Shown piece after piece: positions 37,021 to 50,380 of a stretch of 64,000 bases of DNA. The position numbers and the translations under genes are program-made. The notes below the pieces were generated by a model. It saw only the letters and a list, made by a program, of their open reading frames with translations, was not told the origin of the DNA and made no database searches. The stretch lies in NCBI GenBank assembly GCA_013399875.1, contig VXAZ01003269.1, positions 62,001-126,000 on the forward strand. Direction: 5' to 3'. Each line of letters starts with the position of its first letter. Within the stretch, counting starts at the first letter, position 1. This stretch comes from Gymnorhina tibicen (lineage: Eukaryota; Chordata; Aves; Passeriformes; Artamidae).

Positions 37021-40000
37021 GACAGACAGCATGTAAAGGTGATATAAAGCCATCAGTAGCTCCCTCAAGGAATCCTTTGAATGCTTTTTCTCTCAGCTGT
37101 TCAAGCCAGCCTGATGAGGCAATGGGAATCAGCTGGCGATGATGTGAAGTAGGGTTTTTTCAGCTGGTAGTTGTCCCAAGTTTCAGCTTGGAGCATTGAG
37201 AAAGATAGAAAATAAGACAATGGCTAGTTTGCCATGCTGAAGTGATTTTAGTTATGAGGTATTCCCTCACTGAGTAATTAGCATCAAAGAGACATAAGTG
37301 AATTGATAAGCACAGTTTTCTAACAAAGGCCTAAAATATTTACTGTGATAAAGGATTCAGGATTCACTCTTTAATGTCTGAATCTTTCTTCAATTCCTGC
37401 TTCAAGTTGCTATTTCTAATGTAAATAATTTCCAGTAATAGAGCGTTTACCCAGTTCAAATGAAAAATACTACTTTAGTATGAAGATGAATGCATCACTC
37501 AGAATGATGGATATTTCAGAGGTGCACTAGGCAACTTCAGCTTCAGTAGAGATCCTACTACTTGATGGTATCTGTTGTCTCTTGTCAGGGGAATTGATCT
37601 GATAGCAAGAGCCAAGCTTGGAGGAAGGATTAAAGGTCTCAGCCCTCTGATGTACCCTTCAAATGTCTCAAGGAGCCTTGGGTTATATAGCACCAACTGC
37701 TGATCTCTGAGGAACAAGACTGAAGTCTTGGCTGGGTATTATGAGTTTGTATTTAGTCAATAAACCACCTAATGATGATTTCTCCAAACAGCCCAACAAT
37801 ATATCTTACCTCCGTTCTGGATGAACCACTTCCCAGATAACTGAGTTTCCACAGCCAGTTGATATTTACTTTTGGCAAACACTGTTAAATAATGCCAAAA
37901 AGGAAGAGCTAACTGCAACAGCATACTGCCAGTATTTTATCAAGGTGTCATCACAAAATTGTCCCTTCCTACCTAAGCTGGTAGATGTTTGCCTACTCAT
38001 GTAAACATAAGAGTTTGTTCCTTCTGAGGATCTGATTAGCCTAAGCTCGCAAGACAGCTCGGGTTGATTGGATTCCGCTGAGACATATATTTTCTTCTGA
38101 TAAATTCAGTGATACTACGTTGTTCATTAAGCAGAAGTTATAGAAAGCAAGGGAAGCAAATAGGCATGGAGGAAAATCCAGTGATTTAATACTCTTAGAA
38201 AGGATCTTAAAATATTAGACATCATCTCTTTTTCTCAGAGTCCTGTACCCATAGTACACTAGAATGCATCTTAGTGATTTGTGGCCTTGCACTTCTGTTT
38301 TAAAAAGTTTTTTATCAAAAGGAAAGGGAGCCAGCTCTGCTATTTTTCACTAACTAGGAAGTAGGAACAGGAAAATAAAATAGAAAAAATGTGGTTTCTG
38401 TGTACAGTCCATTCATAAACTGCTTTGGGACAATAGCAAAGCATTGTTTCTACAATACACTCAGTAAGGCTCGACATCTCTTGCAACCCTACTTATCAAA
38501 GTACTCCAATGGGCAAAGGGTATTTCCTTATGAGTTTCATAACAGGATAAGCTTCTGTTTTCTCATTTTGCTTCCACCCACAAATTACTAAAATAAGAAA
38601 GAATATGCAAATTATAGTTATTTGGAAATAGGTTAATCAAACAGATGCCTTCTTTTAAAGAATCAAAGAAAAGGCAAAGAACACCTGCATGGCTTAAAAA
38701 CCTAAAATTAAAAGAAAAAAAAATCCTTTCCCTCCCAGTGCCTCTCATACGATAGACAGGTGCTTACCATTTTGCATAGAGTGCTGTTGTGAGTTTGATG
38801 GCTTCTTCAGTTTTAAAGTGTTCCTCCCTTGACTGAAGCACTGCATTGAAGGAATGAGACAGGAACCCTTTTTCATGTGCCGAAGTCAAATATTTTCCAT
38901 CCACCACACAGTTCCAGTCTCTGATTTTACTCTGCATTATTTGAAATCAAAGTCGGGATTTAAAGAGAAAACTATTTGGTTGAGACAGGTAGCAGTATTT
39001 CAGCTTTAGTTATAATCACACTCTGACTGCCACAAAATAGAGCCAGATTTTCTGAGCAAGTACAGTATGTATGGGGGAAAAAAGAGTAATTGAAATAAAC
39101 CAGAAAATAGAAAAATACCTTAAAATATCTTGGCCCTCTAGACTGTTAAAATATTGGGTTAGTTTGACTGCTGATGATGTCTCTGCACTTTGGGAGTTTC
39201 CCACATATTTGAGAACATCTGGCATGCTTCTAAGCATTGTTTTTACAATTCAAGTTACATTTTCAGTTATCTAGTGGTGCATGTAATACATTTTCAGTAA
39301 ATGAAATAAGAACATTTTCTCCTTTCCAGAAAAGGTGAAAAAAATTACTTTTTCCAAACTGATCAGAACAGGCAAATCAAATTAAGGAAATGAATGTAAA
39401 ATTATTGAAGGCATCAAATGATACAGAAAAATAATAGATAAGATAGTTACAGCAGATTACCTTCCATTTGTAACTAAAAATAAAAGATTAAAGAGTCCCT
39501 TGTCTCTTACCTCTATTACCTGATTGAAAGATACACGCATGCGACTGGTTTCTAATTTATATAAGAAGAGATTTTAAAATAATTAATACTTAAGCATTTT
39601 GTGATACAAAGGGTGAAAAACAGTGTTTTCAGAAGACCAACAAAATGGTAGTTGGTTTATGGAGACATGACTCTTTAGGACTCTTTTATAAAAATAGTTC
39701 TTTATACAAGTAATGCTTGCACTAACATTGCAAAATCTTCCTAGTTTTTAAGAACATACCGGCTTCTGGCATCTTCTCCCATAAGCCACCCCTGCAGCCC
39801 TCCCCCCACTACCAGAACCCTGCCATGTAAACCCAATACAACAACCTACCATATTCAGCTCTCCACTGTCTATTAAGCAGAATGCTGAATGCGGCAGAAG
39901 AATATCAAACAAAGCAATGATTCAGCAGAGAAAGTAAGCACATTTGTGAGTTACTGGGACTATTCAAGGACGTAAAAGACCCACTTATGTTTAAATGCCA

Positions 40001-41817
40001 TAAAGAGACTGGGTCAGAGATTTTTAAATACATGATTCACCTTGGTTAACTTTAACATAATTTATATAATGACTCCTTTGTGGATAAAGAAGGAAAAATA
40101 AGATTATTAGTAAATTTTAATACCTTAGTTTCTTTTTGCTGCTTATTAAGTTCCCAAAATTTTAAAGTCTGATTTGCAAATAGAAAAATAAAACAAGAAT
40201 ATAAAATACACACAGTACTTTATTTAACTATTGCTAGTATACAATTTTTTAGAAAGGATTCTATCCTTAATTTCAGTCACAATTACCTTTGCCAGTACTA
40301 TGCTGTCAACCTGAAAAAACTCTCCAGATTAATTTTGGCAGCCGTCCAACTGTTGGATCTTGTGACTGAAATTAGTTATGGAGTTCATTTATGTTCTGAG
40401 GGGCTTATTCACAAATCTTTAATGAAATTTCTATGCCAAAACTGTACAGAATGTATTTATTTTTCTTGCCATTTGTCAGGGTCAAAGTATATATTTCTAC
40501 AAAAGTTGAGGCTTTCTAAAACATTCAGGATGCCAAGTTCTTTGGCTTCAGAGTTGCATGAGTGAAGCCAGAAAGTAGATGGATCTGGCACTTTCAAAAT
40601 TGCTTAAAAATAGAAATATTACAAAAGTTGCACACATGTGCAATAATAATACTTATTCTGACAGCAGGAACTGCGTTTACATTGTACTTTTTTCTTCCTT
40701 TTTACCTATTTTAAAGACATAAGCTTAGTCAACCCTCCTAATTGTAAGTACCTCACTCAGTCAGCTTTTCCTTGCCTTCAGAACAGCAAACTGGATCAGT
40801 GTCTATACAGTGAAATCTCACTCTGCTGAAAGTCACTGAAACAGCAGTGAACATTAACCTCTTGCTGCCTCTGATGCCCACACATCTATTGCTCCAACAA
40901 GAATTTTCCTCACTTCAAAGTTCCGGTTTCCTTTGTTTTGTCACTGGAGTTGCTCATTCTACATGACAAAAGCCAGGTATTTATCTAAGTAATCTGAACT
41001 TGCAATAGCAGCCCAAGCAGCAGACATGCTTGGAATGGTAAAACCTTTTATCTCATGAAGGTGGAAAAAAGTCCTTGTACTCCGTAGGAATTTGTGATCA
41101 GTCACCATTTAATGCCTGGAGTTCACGGGAATGAGTTCTGGGCCTTTGACAATATTTGTATGGTAACTTGATCAACTGGGTTTTTAAGTTAACTAGAAAG
41201 ATGAATTCAAAGGTGTATTCTGAGCCCCTCTATGAGCTCCACTGAGAAGAGACATGACATTTGCACTTCATTACATACCTTTATTACCGTCCCAGGCAAA
41301 AGTGCACAGCTCTACACCATGTGTTTTGCTGAAGAAATGAAAGGAGTAGAAAACTTCTGGAACAAAATTTATTAGAATGTGAAAGGCACGGTGAGCGCAG
41401 ACACATCATTTTCCTCTTACCTTTTACCATGCTGAAACATCTTTCCTTGAATGTTTGACTTCTATGGTTTGGAAAAATTACAGCATGAGGAGAAGAATAC
41501 TGAAGAGAAAAAAAATCTTTCTGGAATTCTTTGGCAAATCCAAATATTCCATCTGTCTTTCTAATAAAAAATGAAGCCTTAAATATAGGTCATCTAATCA
41601 CCTCCATATCGCAAATCCATTAATCATTAAAAACCAGTTGTGTAATATTCATGCAATACTACCATGAACTGATGCTGGGTACTATTTCATGAACATCCAG
41701 TTCTGATTTCATCTGTGCTTTTTTCACCTGTTCTTTCATAAATCTGTTAAAATAGACACTGTTCACCCTGCTTTTTTGTTATTTATAATTTTTATTACTG
41801 AAGTGTCTGAATGTTTC
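37021..41817. other. Non-coding stretch with weak exon-like segments
   Basis: No repeat family recognised. Several short minus-strand segments between splice-like AG and GT sites have open, frame-compatible readings (see findings), but none is long enough to stand alone. Confidence 0.4.
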
Positions 41818-41912
41818 AAACATGGGGCTCCCTGTTGTACTAGGTTCAGTACACACAACTAGTAAATAACAGCCTACTCACAAAGAGGTTATTACAAAGT
41901 TGAACCTTATCA
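41818..41912 (+). mobile_element. Possible ancient amniote SINE/LINE (L2/MIR-type) tail
   Basis: CATGGGGCTCCCTGTTGTAC, TAGGTTCAGTACACACAACT, AGTAAATAACAGCC and CAAAGAGGTTATTACAAAGT recall, in order, the widespread old amniote repeat with GTGCTAGGCGCTGTACAAAC, an AGACAGTCCCTGCCC block and AAAGAGCTTACAATCTAA. The copy is highly diverged, so the family name is from memory and tentative. Confidence 0.4.
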
Positions 41913-42235
41913 TCCAGGAAGAGCTTTTCTGAAACTATGGAAACAACAGAAGAAATTATAGGTGTTTGGAAAAACAAAAAATGTAGTACAGAGTAATTAA
42001 TACTGGATTTGCTCACAGGGTATTTCTGTGGGACAAAAAAAAAGCAAACTTTGACATGAATATGTGGAAATACCGGGATTATACTTATGACATGACCAAA
42101 CAGCTACAACCAGGGTGTCTAGTACTGGAATGAGAACAGTCCATTGGTTGAAGCTGAAGAGAAGTAAGGATGACTGAAAATATAGTAGAGGACATTTTGA
42201 AGAGTTGTAGAAAAAGCTGTTGTGGAAAAGTACTC

Positions 42236-43093
42236 TGTTTATTTAAACAGTAAGGGCACAAACTGCTGTGCAACAGCAGAGACAGGAGTGAGACAGGAGA
42301 CAGGAGTGAGAATTATATGTGAGAAATAACTCTGCAGACAACAAGGTCCAAGGTGAAGAAGAGGGAGGAGGTGATACAGACAGTGGAGTAGAGATTCCTT
42401 GGCAACTCATGATGAAGACTGTCCCATGGAGATCCAGTGAAGCAGATAAACACCCTGAAACTGCAGCCCTAGGAAAGCCAGTGCTGGAGTAGGGTCCTGG
42501 CAGGAAACTGCAGCCTGCAGAAAGGCGTGTGCTCAGGAGCAGGTTTTGCTGACAGGACTTGTGACCCCATGGGGGACTCCGTTCCTGAAGGACTGCACCC
42601 TGAGGGAGGGACCCATGCTGGAACCTTTCTTGAGGAAAATACCCACGGACAACTTCATGAAGAACCATATCCCACAGGTGAAATCCCATGCTGGAGTAGG
42701 CAAAGAACATGAGGAGAAAGAAGCAGCAAAGAGTTATGAACTGACTGCAGCCCCCATTCCCCATCCCCCTGCACTGCTGGCAGGGAGGATATTCAGCTTC
42801 AACTTCAACTTGGGAGTGAAGTTGAGCCCAGGAAGAAAGGAGGGGTGGGAGAAAGATATTGCTATATTTGTTCTTTTTTCCCATTATCCTACTCAGTTAT
42901 TAGCTGTTAATAAATTAAACTGATTCCCTTAAGATGGGTCTTTTATGCCTGTTATGGTATTTGGAGGGTGATCTCTCTGTCCTTACCTTAACCCACAAGC
43001 TTTTCATTGTATTTTTCCACCCATCCTATTTAGAAGGGGAGTGGTAGAGCAGCTTGGTGGACAACTGATGGCCAGCCACAGTCAACCACAACA
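42236..43093 (+). mobile_element. Degenerate endogenous-retrovirus LTR, 5' border unclear
   Basis: The sequence follows an avian ERVL-type LTR that I recognise by its order. It has a TATTTAA-like core at about 42240. Next come GCAACAGCAGAGACAGGAG and AACTCTGCAGACAACAAGGT, and then a degenerate series of GGGACCCATGCTGGA-type units (about 42400-42710). A run GTTGAGCCCAGGAAGAAAGG precedes AATAAA at 42909-42914. The U5-like end carries GGTGATCTCTCTGTCCTTAC, TTTTCATTGTATTTTTCCAC and GGGGAGTGGTAGAGC, finishing at CCACAACA (43093). The usual start of this family (AGCCAATGCCAGCCGGCTCC) is absent here but is present in the element at 63885. So this copy has lost or replaced its 5' U3. The 213-codon minus-strand and 125-codon plus-strand frames inside it are incidental. 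Confidence 0.75.
42909..42914 (+). promoter_or_regulatory. Poly(A) signal of the LTR
   Basis: AATAAA, followed by TTAAACTGATTCCC, at the position where this LTR family keeps its R-U5 polyadenylation signal. Confidence 0.55.
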
Positions 43094-46000
43094 TCTACAG
43101 TTAATCCTCAACTATTTAACTAGCAACCTTCATAGATCCTAGAATCAGCAATGCAACAATGCAGCAATGCTGATCTTTTATTGCAGTACAGCCTTTAGTT
43201 TGATTATTGTAGACCATCTGATCAGAAAATAACCTGACTTCACTGACTCACACGTCACTTTTCCTCTGGAGTACTGTAACTCCCTATATGTGCACATAAT
43301 TTCTTTAACACTTAGGGAATTCCAACCAGTGTAAAATACTCCAGCACATTTTTTCCTTAGCATAAGCAATCACAAACACTATCAAGTTTATCTTTTCTGT
43401 GTTATTTTGTCTCCTCACAGATTATCAAATCAATTCAAGGTCTTTGTTCTTATCATAAGAGCTCTCCATGACCTGGCCAAGGCTATCTAACACTGCAAGT
43501 AAAATCTCTGAGATAAATACCCTTTCTCTGGTACAGTGGAAATTCGTACAGTGAAGAGAATGATTTGTGTGGAAAACAGAATTTTACACCATCTGATAAG
43601 ACTGTGCAGTACACTCTCTAGAAACTTCAAATTTACCAGTCCCAGTGGCTTCTAGACAAGTTATTACGTTACTTGTATACCTAAAAAGTTTTTGTATATT
43701 CAAAACATCTGTTTCTACATGAAAGCTGCTAGAGGATTGTCTTTGTGACTGAAGAATTTAATGGAAAAGAGAAGGATGTGACAAACATTGTTACAGGCAG
43801 GTAATGCCAATGAGGTTTTAAAATTTGAGTTCCTACATCTAATATTACTGCAATATCTACAAGATTTTGACACTGAATGGTAATAGATATATATCTACTG
43901 ACCTGATGTTATGGACTGTTAATGTTACTAATGTTTCCCAAAAGAATTTCTACTTAGCTTTTAAAAACGTTAAGATGAAAGTCATATCACAAAACCATCA
44001 TACGATTGTTTCAGCTGGCTATTAGACTGTAAACTTAGATTGATTCTAATGCTCTTGTTTTTTGAAGTTCAGAGTTCTGTGACAATCCTAATTAAGCCCC
44101 AAATATACACACCTACATTTTCTCTGCAAACAGTGAAGTAGAGAATTGGATCCCAGTTAGGATTATTTTAAAAGATTTTTTTAAAAATAAAAATCTCAAA
44201 GTATCAATTATTTTTTCTTTTTTTAAAAATAACCTGTGTTCCACCACATATGTTGTAGAAAACGAGATGCTTTTAGTGGTAGGATAATTCTAATATAAGC
44301 AGAGTATATGGCTTGGTGAAATTATAAGAGGTGAAGTAGAGATTGAATTCTAAGGATGACTGGTAAAAAGTAGCTAACCAGACTGAAAGGCAATAATTCA
44401 ACACAGGAGTTAAGCAGATGTTTGATGTTTATTTTCATGGATTTGCACAAGGACTTTGTTTGCATTCTGATCCCAAGACAGCAAAAATGCGTATGCATAT
44501 GGTTAGAGAATGTATTTGCTTAAGATATAAATGTGTGCAGCTAAATACCTTAATGTTACATGCTCAGAGTTCAGCATGTGCTCCAGTCTTTTTGTTGCAG
44601 ATGAATGACCTAATCTTTTTTAGAAGAGAACATAGCATTTTTGCACACAAATGAAAACAAACAAATTTGTAATACTCTGATACCAGCAGTACAAATTTTA
44701 AATTCTAAACATTGTGGGTTTGCCTGCCAGTACTTTTAAGCATAGATTAAGATGTCAAATTTTTTTGCACACATGGGTTTTATGTAAGCATTGATTATTT
44801 TATTAATAAAAATATAATGTTTGTGAAGATTCAGTGACTGTAACAGAGTACAGAGCAGTTTTGTGACAAACTATTGCTAACTGAAACCATCTACTAGCAG
44901 TATTGTATACTAAGAACCATTTTAGTGAATCCCAGATGGTTTATTTAATCTCACAAAGAGAGTGAAGATTATTCATGGCTTCTGGGAGGCTTGTTATCAG
45001 ACAACATATTTGAGGGATTTTATGGCCTCTTTCAATAATTTTACTGACAAGCCCAGCTTGGGAGAATTAGTGAACAAATTCACTTGAAGAGCTATTGTTG
45101 TTCTTGAGTGTTCTGTTTCTGTAGAAACCACTTACTCCAATTTACTGCAGTAAATTTCTTATTTATAATCTGATTTATTTTCAAGCAATCTTGATAAAAT
45201 TTTTCCTTAAACATTTGTCCACAGCTGGCCCTCGACCATACCCACTTTCAGCGTAATCATAAGACAGTGTGCTACAGCAATTAGCATCTCACCTACTGTA
45301 TGACAATTAAGCAATCTTTTATTGCTTAAAGAGCAATATTATAAAAATATATACAAACAATTTAAAAAAATATATAGGATGCTTCAGAATGTAAACTGCA
45401 ATGAAAATTACGATCTGCCATAGGTAATAGAGGCCAGCAAATGGACTGTTGGACAAGAGTCTTCTTTTTCTTGACAAAATTAGTTTTCACTTTTCACTTT
45501 GATCAGAACCAATTTAGGGATAAAGTGGTGCAAAAAGTCCTGAGTCTCAGTTTGACTCCTGCCTCCTTAGAGCTTTTTCATGGGTCCTGGGGCAGTATGA
45601 ATTATGTCTAGGCAAGCTATAGAGACAGAGAAGTCTTTAGTGATGACAGGCACTCTCTATCAGAAAAACGTCATTTGGAGTATGAGCTATAATATCACAT
45701 AGTGTAAAGGTGGCCTCTGCCATCTTCTGTTGTCTGTTCTTATCCTCTTTTGTTCAGCAGCAGATACCTAAGGCAAACCGGGAAAAAGTTTCCAAAAGTG
45801 CCATGCTCCACTTTCACTAAGAAAAGAAATAGAGCCGCAGAAATGTGCTGTTCACAAAATATTTTACATTCTATTAAATTCTGGACCCAACCCGTTCACA
45901 TATCTTTTGAGTTGCTTGACCAAGCACTTAGTTTAAAAGCAGATTACTTCAAATTTAGTATGTCCTTGTTCTTGACACAGAGGCTATGGAGCTTGTTACT

Positions 46001-49000
46001 TGCATGAAGTTTCAGAAGTATTATTATTTCAGCTACCTTTTAATTTCTGTAAGTATGAGCCTATTTCCACTTTTAAGTTATTTTTCTTTTATGGTAAATA
46101 GGCCATAAAGGCAGCATGAGTAAAAATCAACACATACACTGTGAAAAGAAAAAAACTACTTTTCAGTAAACAAAGTTTAAGCACTAACACCACCACTTTT
46201 GAAAGATCAGTGACAAGAAACCCAGTAAAAAGAGGAGTTAAGCAATGCTCCATGGATACAATCATGGTAGCAATACTCTGCACAGTAAGGAAATCAATAT
46301 AACTGGCTGGGGATCTGAAAGGGATACTGTAGAGAGTCATTCAGGTAGCTTACATATAACCTGCAGAGAGTAAGTGAATGACTGACACCATATGTATTTG
46401 AAAATGAAGGAATCAAAAGTCTGCTGGATGATACTCACCTGCACATTTTCTTACAGAGAGTGAGAGAAAACCCCAAAGACACACTCTCTTTGACATTAAG
46501 AGAATTTTTTTTCAAAATAGAAAAGAATAAATGGGTAGGTCTCAGTAATCAAATAAATTGGTGTAAACATTAACCATTCTCTTGGATTGCAGTAATTTAC
46601 TGATGCTTATGCATAGCTAACATGGAAGAGGGTATTTGAATTTTTGTAGTTGTTGCGGTCCCAATTCTTCTTACCATTTTCACGGTATGGTGATTTTCAT
46701 AGTTACCTGGAACAGTAGAATATACACTAACCTTAATTTATAGCAAATATTAAATAAAAAATGCAAAGCTTCCTTATGGAACAGAAAGATGAAATAACAG
46801 AGGTGCTGTGATGCAGTTCCTGAGCTGTGAAAGACCTTCCTTGTCTTTCATACACCTAGGTTATGAAGAGAATTCCCATCAGCTCTAGATGGGGAATGAG
46901 CTGAATGTAAATGACAATGTCTGCTTTTTCAGAAAGCTGCAGGCATGTGCAAACCAGACATCAAGAGAAAGATGCTCAGAAACATCTAGGAAGATACATT
47001 GTGGTACAACCTCGTACGAATCTAGGAAATAAAAAATACTAGCCAGTTTTCTGGATAGAAAAAAGCCTTGAAATTATGAATAAGGATCCTCTTTCTATTT
47101 AGTTCATGCTAGCTTCAGGCTTTTACGACCTTTTGAAGTAGCATGTAAAACGCATATCTGGCGATGAATTCATCACTTGTTCCCAAACCAGCAGACAAAC
47201 ACATAAGAAACTGATCAATGAAAATCAGGCAAACAATCAGCCATTTTTTCTCCGTAGATGAAGGGGTGCAAAAGAAAATTATGTAATGAAACTTGAGCAG
47301 GCAAAGGGCTACTTGCAGTCTCTCCCTGACTACGTACCCTATTCCTGCCTTGGCAAGCATGGATTACAGAGGAAGAAGGCCCAGAGAAATATTTCCTCTA
47401 GTACTATTCCACATCAAGAATATTTAAATATGTAGACAGATGTTGTGGGGTTTTTTAACTTTTACTTGACAAAAGTACTGGGAATGGGGAGGTAGGGAAA
47501 GAGAATGAGAGACCACTAACCCAGAAAGGATTAGGGGGTTAAGATCTGTCAGAGATGCCCAAAATTAAATCATCTGCTCCTATTCTGACCAAGAATTTAA
47601 ATCTTCCCTCAAGTGAATGTCATGAGCATAGGCTGTCATTAGTTCTTGGGTTGAGAAGGAAGATACAGTCAGCATAAGTGAGAATTTGCTGGTCCATAGA
47701 GGTAAGAAAGTTTTAAATTATTTTTTTTTTTTAAAAGACAAGTCATGTATTTAATTACGAAACATTTTTATAAAATCTGAAATGTCCTGGTCTTCTAATA
47801 ACCACTTTTATTTCTACTAAAATCAGTCATTTCCTAAAAAAGAAACCCTTACCACAAACTGTTTCCAATTACATGAGTCTTACTCTCTCTATGGTCTTTC
47901 AGATTCTTCATCTTTATTTATCTTTAAATCATTACTCTTCTTTATTTCTATTCTCCTCTGTTTCCATGTCACTATATGTACTTTGTGCAAAATATTATTA
48001 TTATTTTAGTTAGGTGAGTGTATTAGTGTTTGTTATTCCTTCGTCTCGTGCACTATCCTGAGGTGCTGTGAGCATTTCTATATGTGTCTTTGTAAAAGCA
48101 AGTGTCATCCTTCTTATCTGTCAGGGGAACTATATAGCTAAGGATAGTAAATATGTAAATACTGTATGATAAAAAACCAGATAGTGTAGAGACAGCAATG
48201 ATACTGTACTCTTCTAGATATATCAGGATTTTTTTTTTACAATATTATAGATGCACTTACAAATTAGGCATTTACTTTGTCCTGAAAGTACTTCCTAGAG
48301 GTTACTATTTCTAATTATACATTGAAATAAATCACCACAATGCTTCACAGAAAAAATTCCAAACCCTTTTTTCAGCTCCTGTAAACAGACAGCAGAGTTA
48401 CATAACTATAAATGTCGATTTTGCTAAAGTCAATCCCACTTGGTTTTCAAGTAGAAGTTTGGCTGGAATCATGTCAGGGGACAGAACAGTGGCTGCATTT
48501 TCTCAGGCAAGACATTAAACTCACCTGGGGCTGGGTTTTTGCCTAAAACCATAGTTACTTGACAGGTATCAGAAGATAATCCTGAAAAACTGGGCATGGG
48601 TAACATGGGATGGAACATAGGACTATAGACAGGGCTTTTATACAGGTGCTGGTAGTGCTTCCAAATACTTGCAATGCAAGTTGGGAACTATTTTGTTCTG
48701 CAAATTATTCCTGACACCAATATATGGAGTCTTTAGGAGGAAAGAACTGACTGTCACCAAACATACTGAATGCTGGCAGTAGAATAGCAGATATGTATTT
48801 ACCAGAAGGACTGATATTTTCCATGAACAGTCAAGCATGGACCTCAAATACGTCACTGAGGCAACAGGTGTTGCTGCCAACTCAGGGCTCTCTGGGAATT
48901 TCTAATGCCTCAGAAACATAATAATGTCCTACCTAAACAGGGGAAGGAAGGTCTGCCAGTCATATTCCAACCGACAGGAATGTCAGAGTGATAAATAGTC

Positions 49001-50136
49001 ACACAATGCAAAACAGGGATGGTTGAGAAGGGTTGTCCTTAACTGTCTTGCCCATATTGTTTTTCATTGAGACTGCTGGGGTAAGAGTGGTTACACAGCA
49101 CCAGGAGTTATTAAGGCAGACTGAAAACCTGATTACCATGTCACAGATAGAAAGGTAACAGCAGGTGATAGAAAATTACATTATACTGAAAGGCAAGGTA
49201 TAATTGAAACAGCAGAGCTGTATGGTGATGTTTGTTCATCAGGTCATTCAGCTAACTTAAGGATGAATTTACTGATTGAAGGCCCAACACAATCTTTGAT
49301 GAGACCTACCCGTGCTGTGTGTATTATGCTAGAAAGAGGATTCAGTGCAAGTGGATGGCCAAGGACAAGTTGCCAGAAGAAAAGGAGGGTGCAGACAGAA
49401 AGATTCTGATCTGTATTAGCTCTGGATTGGCAGAGCATGGAACTTAACAGCCCCAGGATATCCGTAAGGATATCTGGGTTAGAAGGACATGTAGTTTGTA
49501 ACAATACCTGTTCGAGTGCTATTCAGTGTAAAAGGCAAACAAGAAACAGGAAAATAAACTTCTCAAACACACATATACACAAGCTGTAATAGGTAGTAGA
49601 TAATGGAGACAGTGGCAAAGATCTGAGCTTCCTGGTCACTGGCTGATGGGCCACTGAAGAAACTGACCACACAAGTGAGTGCCACCCAGAACTTTATACC
49701 TCATGAGAAGGAAACAGGCTCTGATGGGAAAGAACAAACATACTGCAGGATACTTGAGGACGAGTTTGTTGTGTATAAAACTTGTCCTGGGATGTTTTAA
49801 AAGAATTGTGAGAATGTGCAAAGCTTATTATACACTATAAGGGTAGAGCCAAAGGCAGGGAAAGGGGAGCCTTACAGCAGATCAGGGAGCAACAAATGCA
49901 GGAAGTTAGAGGGAGAAGACAGAATAAGAGTCCATTTGTCAGCATATAAGCTGATAATTGCTCTTGTTTGCCTAAGTCTTGCACATGATCACCACAGTCT
50001 GTCTTATCTTCAAACTTACTAGCCAGTGAGGAGGAAAGCAGAGTCTGTGAAGACCTTAGGTAGAGTTGGGACAGGAGACGTGGGATCTGTACCTGGATTC
50101 TGGATAGACTCAAGGCCTGGGATAGGATTTATATAG
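43094..50136. other. Non-coding stretch
   Basis: No recognised repeat family. Minus-strand frames at 46089-46340 (83 codons), 47115-47360 (81), 48638-48880 (80), 49244-49504 (86) and 49835-50113 (92) contain hydrophobic stretches but no known domain. Their clustering on one strand between 46 and 50.1 kb may reflect an old retroelement. A bulged hairpin built on GATATCC and GGATATC is at 49452-49478. Confidence 0.4.
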
Positions 50137-50153
50137 GATATATATATATATAT
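50137..50153. repeat. Short (TA)n microsatellite
   Basis: About eight alternating AT dinucleotides between GG and CTTTCAC. Simple low-complexity DNA. Confidence 0.8.
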
Positions 50154-50380
50154 CTTTCACTGAAGTATTAAGTTCTTCACTAGTGGCCTCCATTTAACAG
50201 AACAGGAAGGAGAAATCCCCCGTGTCTTAACAAAAAGTCTCTTATTTATTCATCATGATGTTAAAAAATGGATCAAAGGACTTCAGAATTTCATAAATGA
50301 GGTTATATGGTAGTGCAATAGATAAAGAAAAGGTGTAATTTGTATGAATACATATTTTCAATACAAATTACAGTTGCAGT

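Noticed and set aside
40911..41080. Minus-strand reading with SAAWAAIASSDYLDKYLAFV as an exon
   Set aside because: Protein-like in appearance, but no usable donor site follows before an in-frame stop.
42243..42884. 213-codon minus-strand frame as a gene
   Set aside because: It is antisense to an LTR with degenerate internal repeats, so the open frame is a by-product of the repeat.
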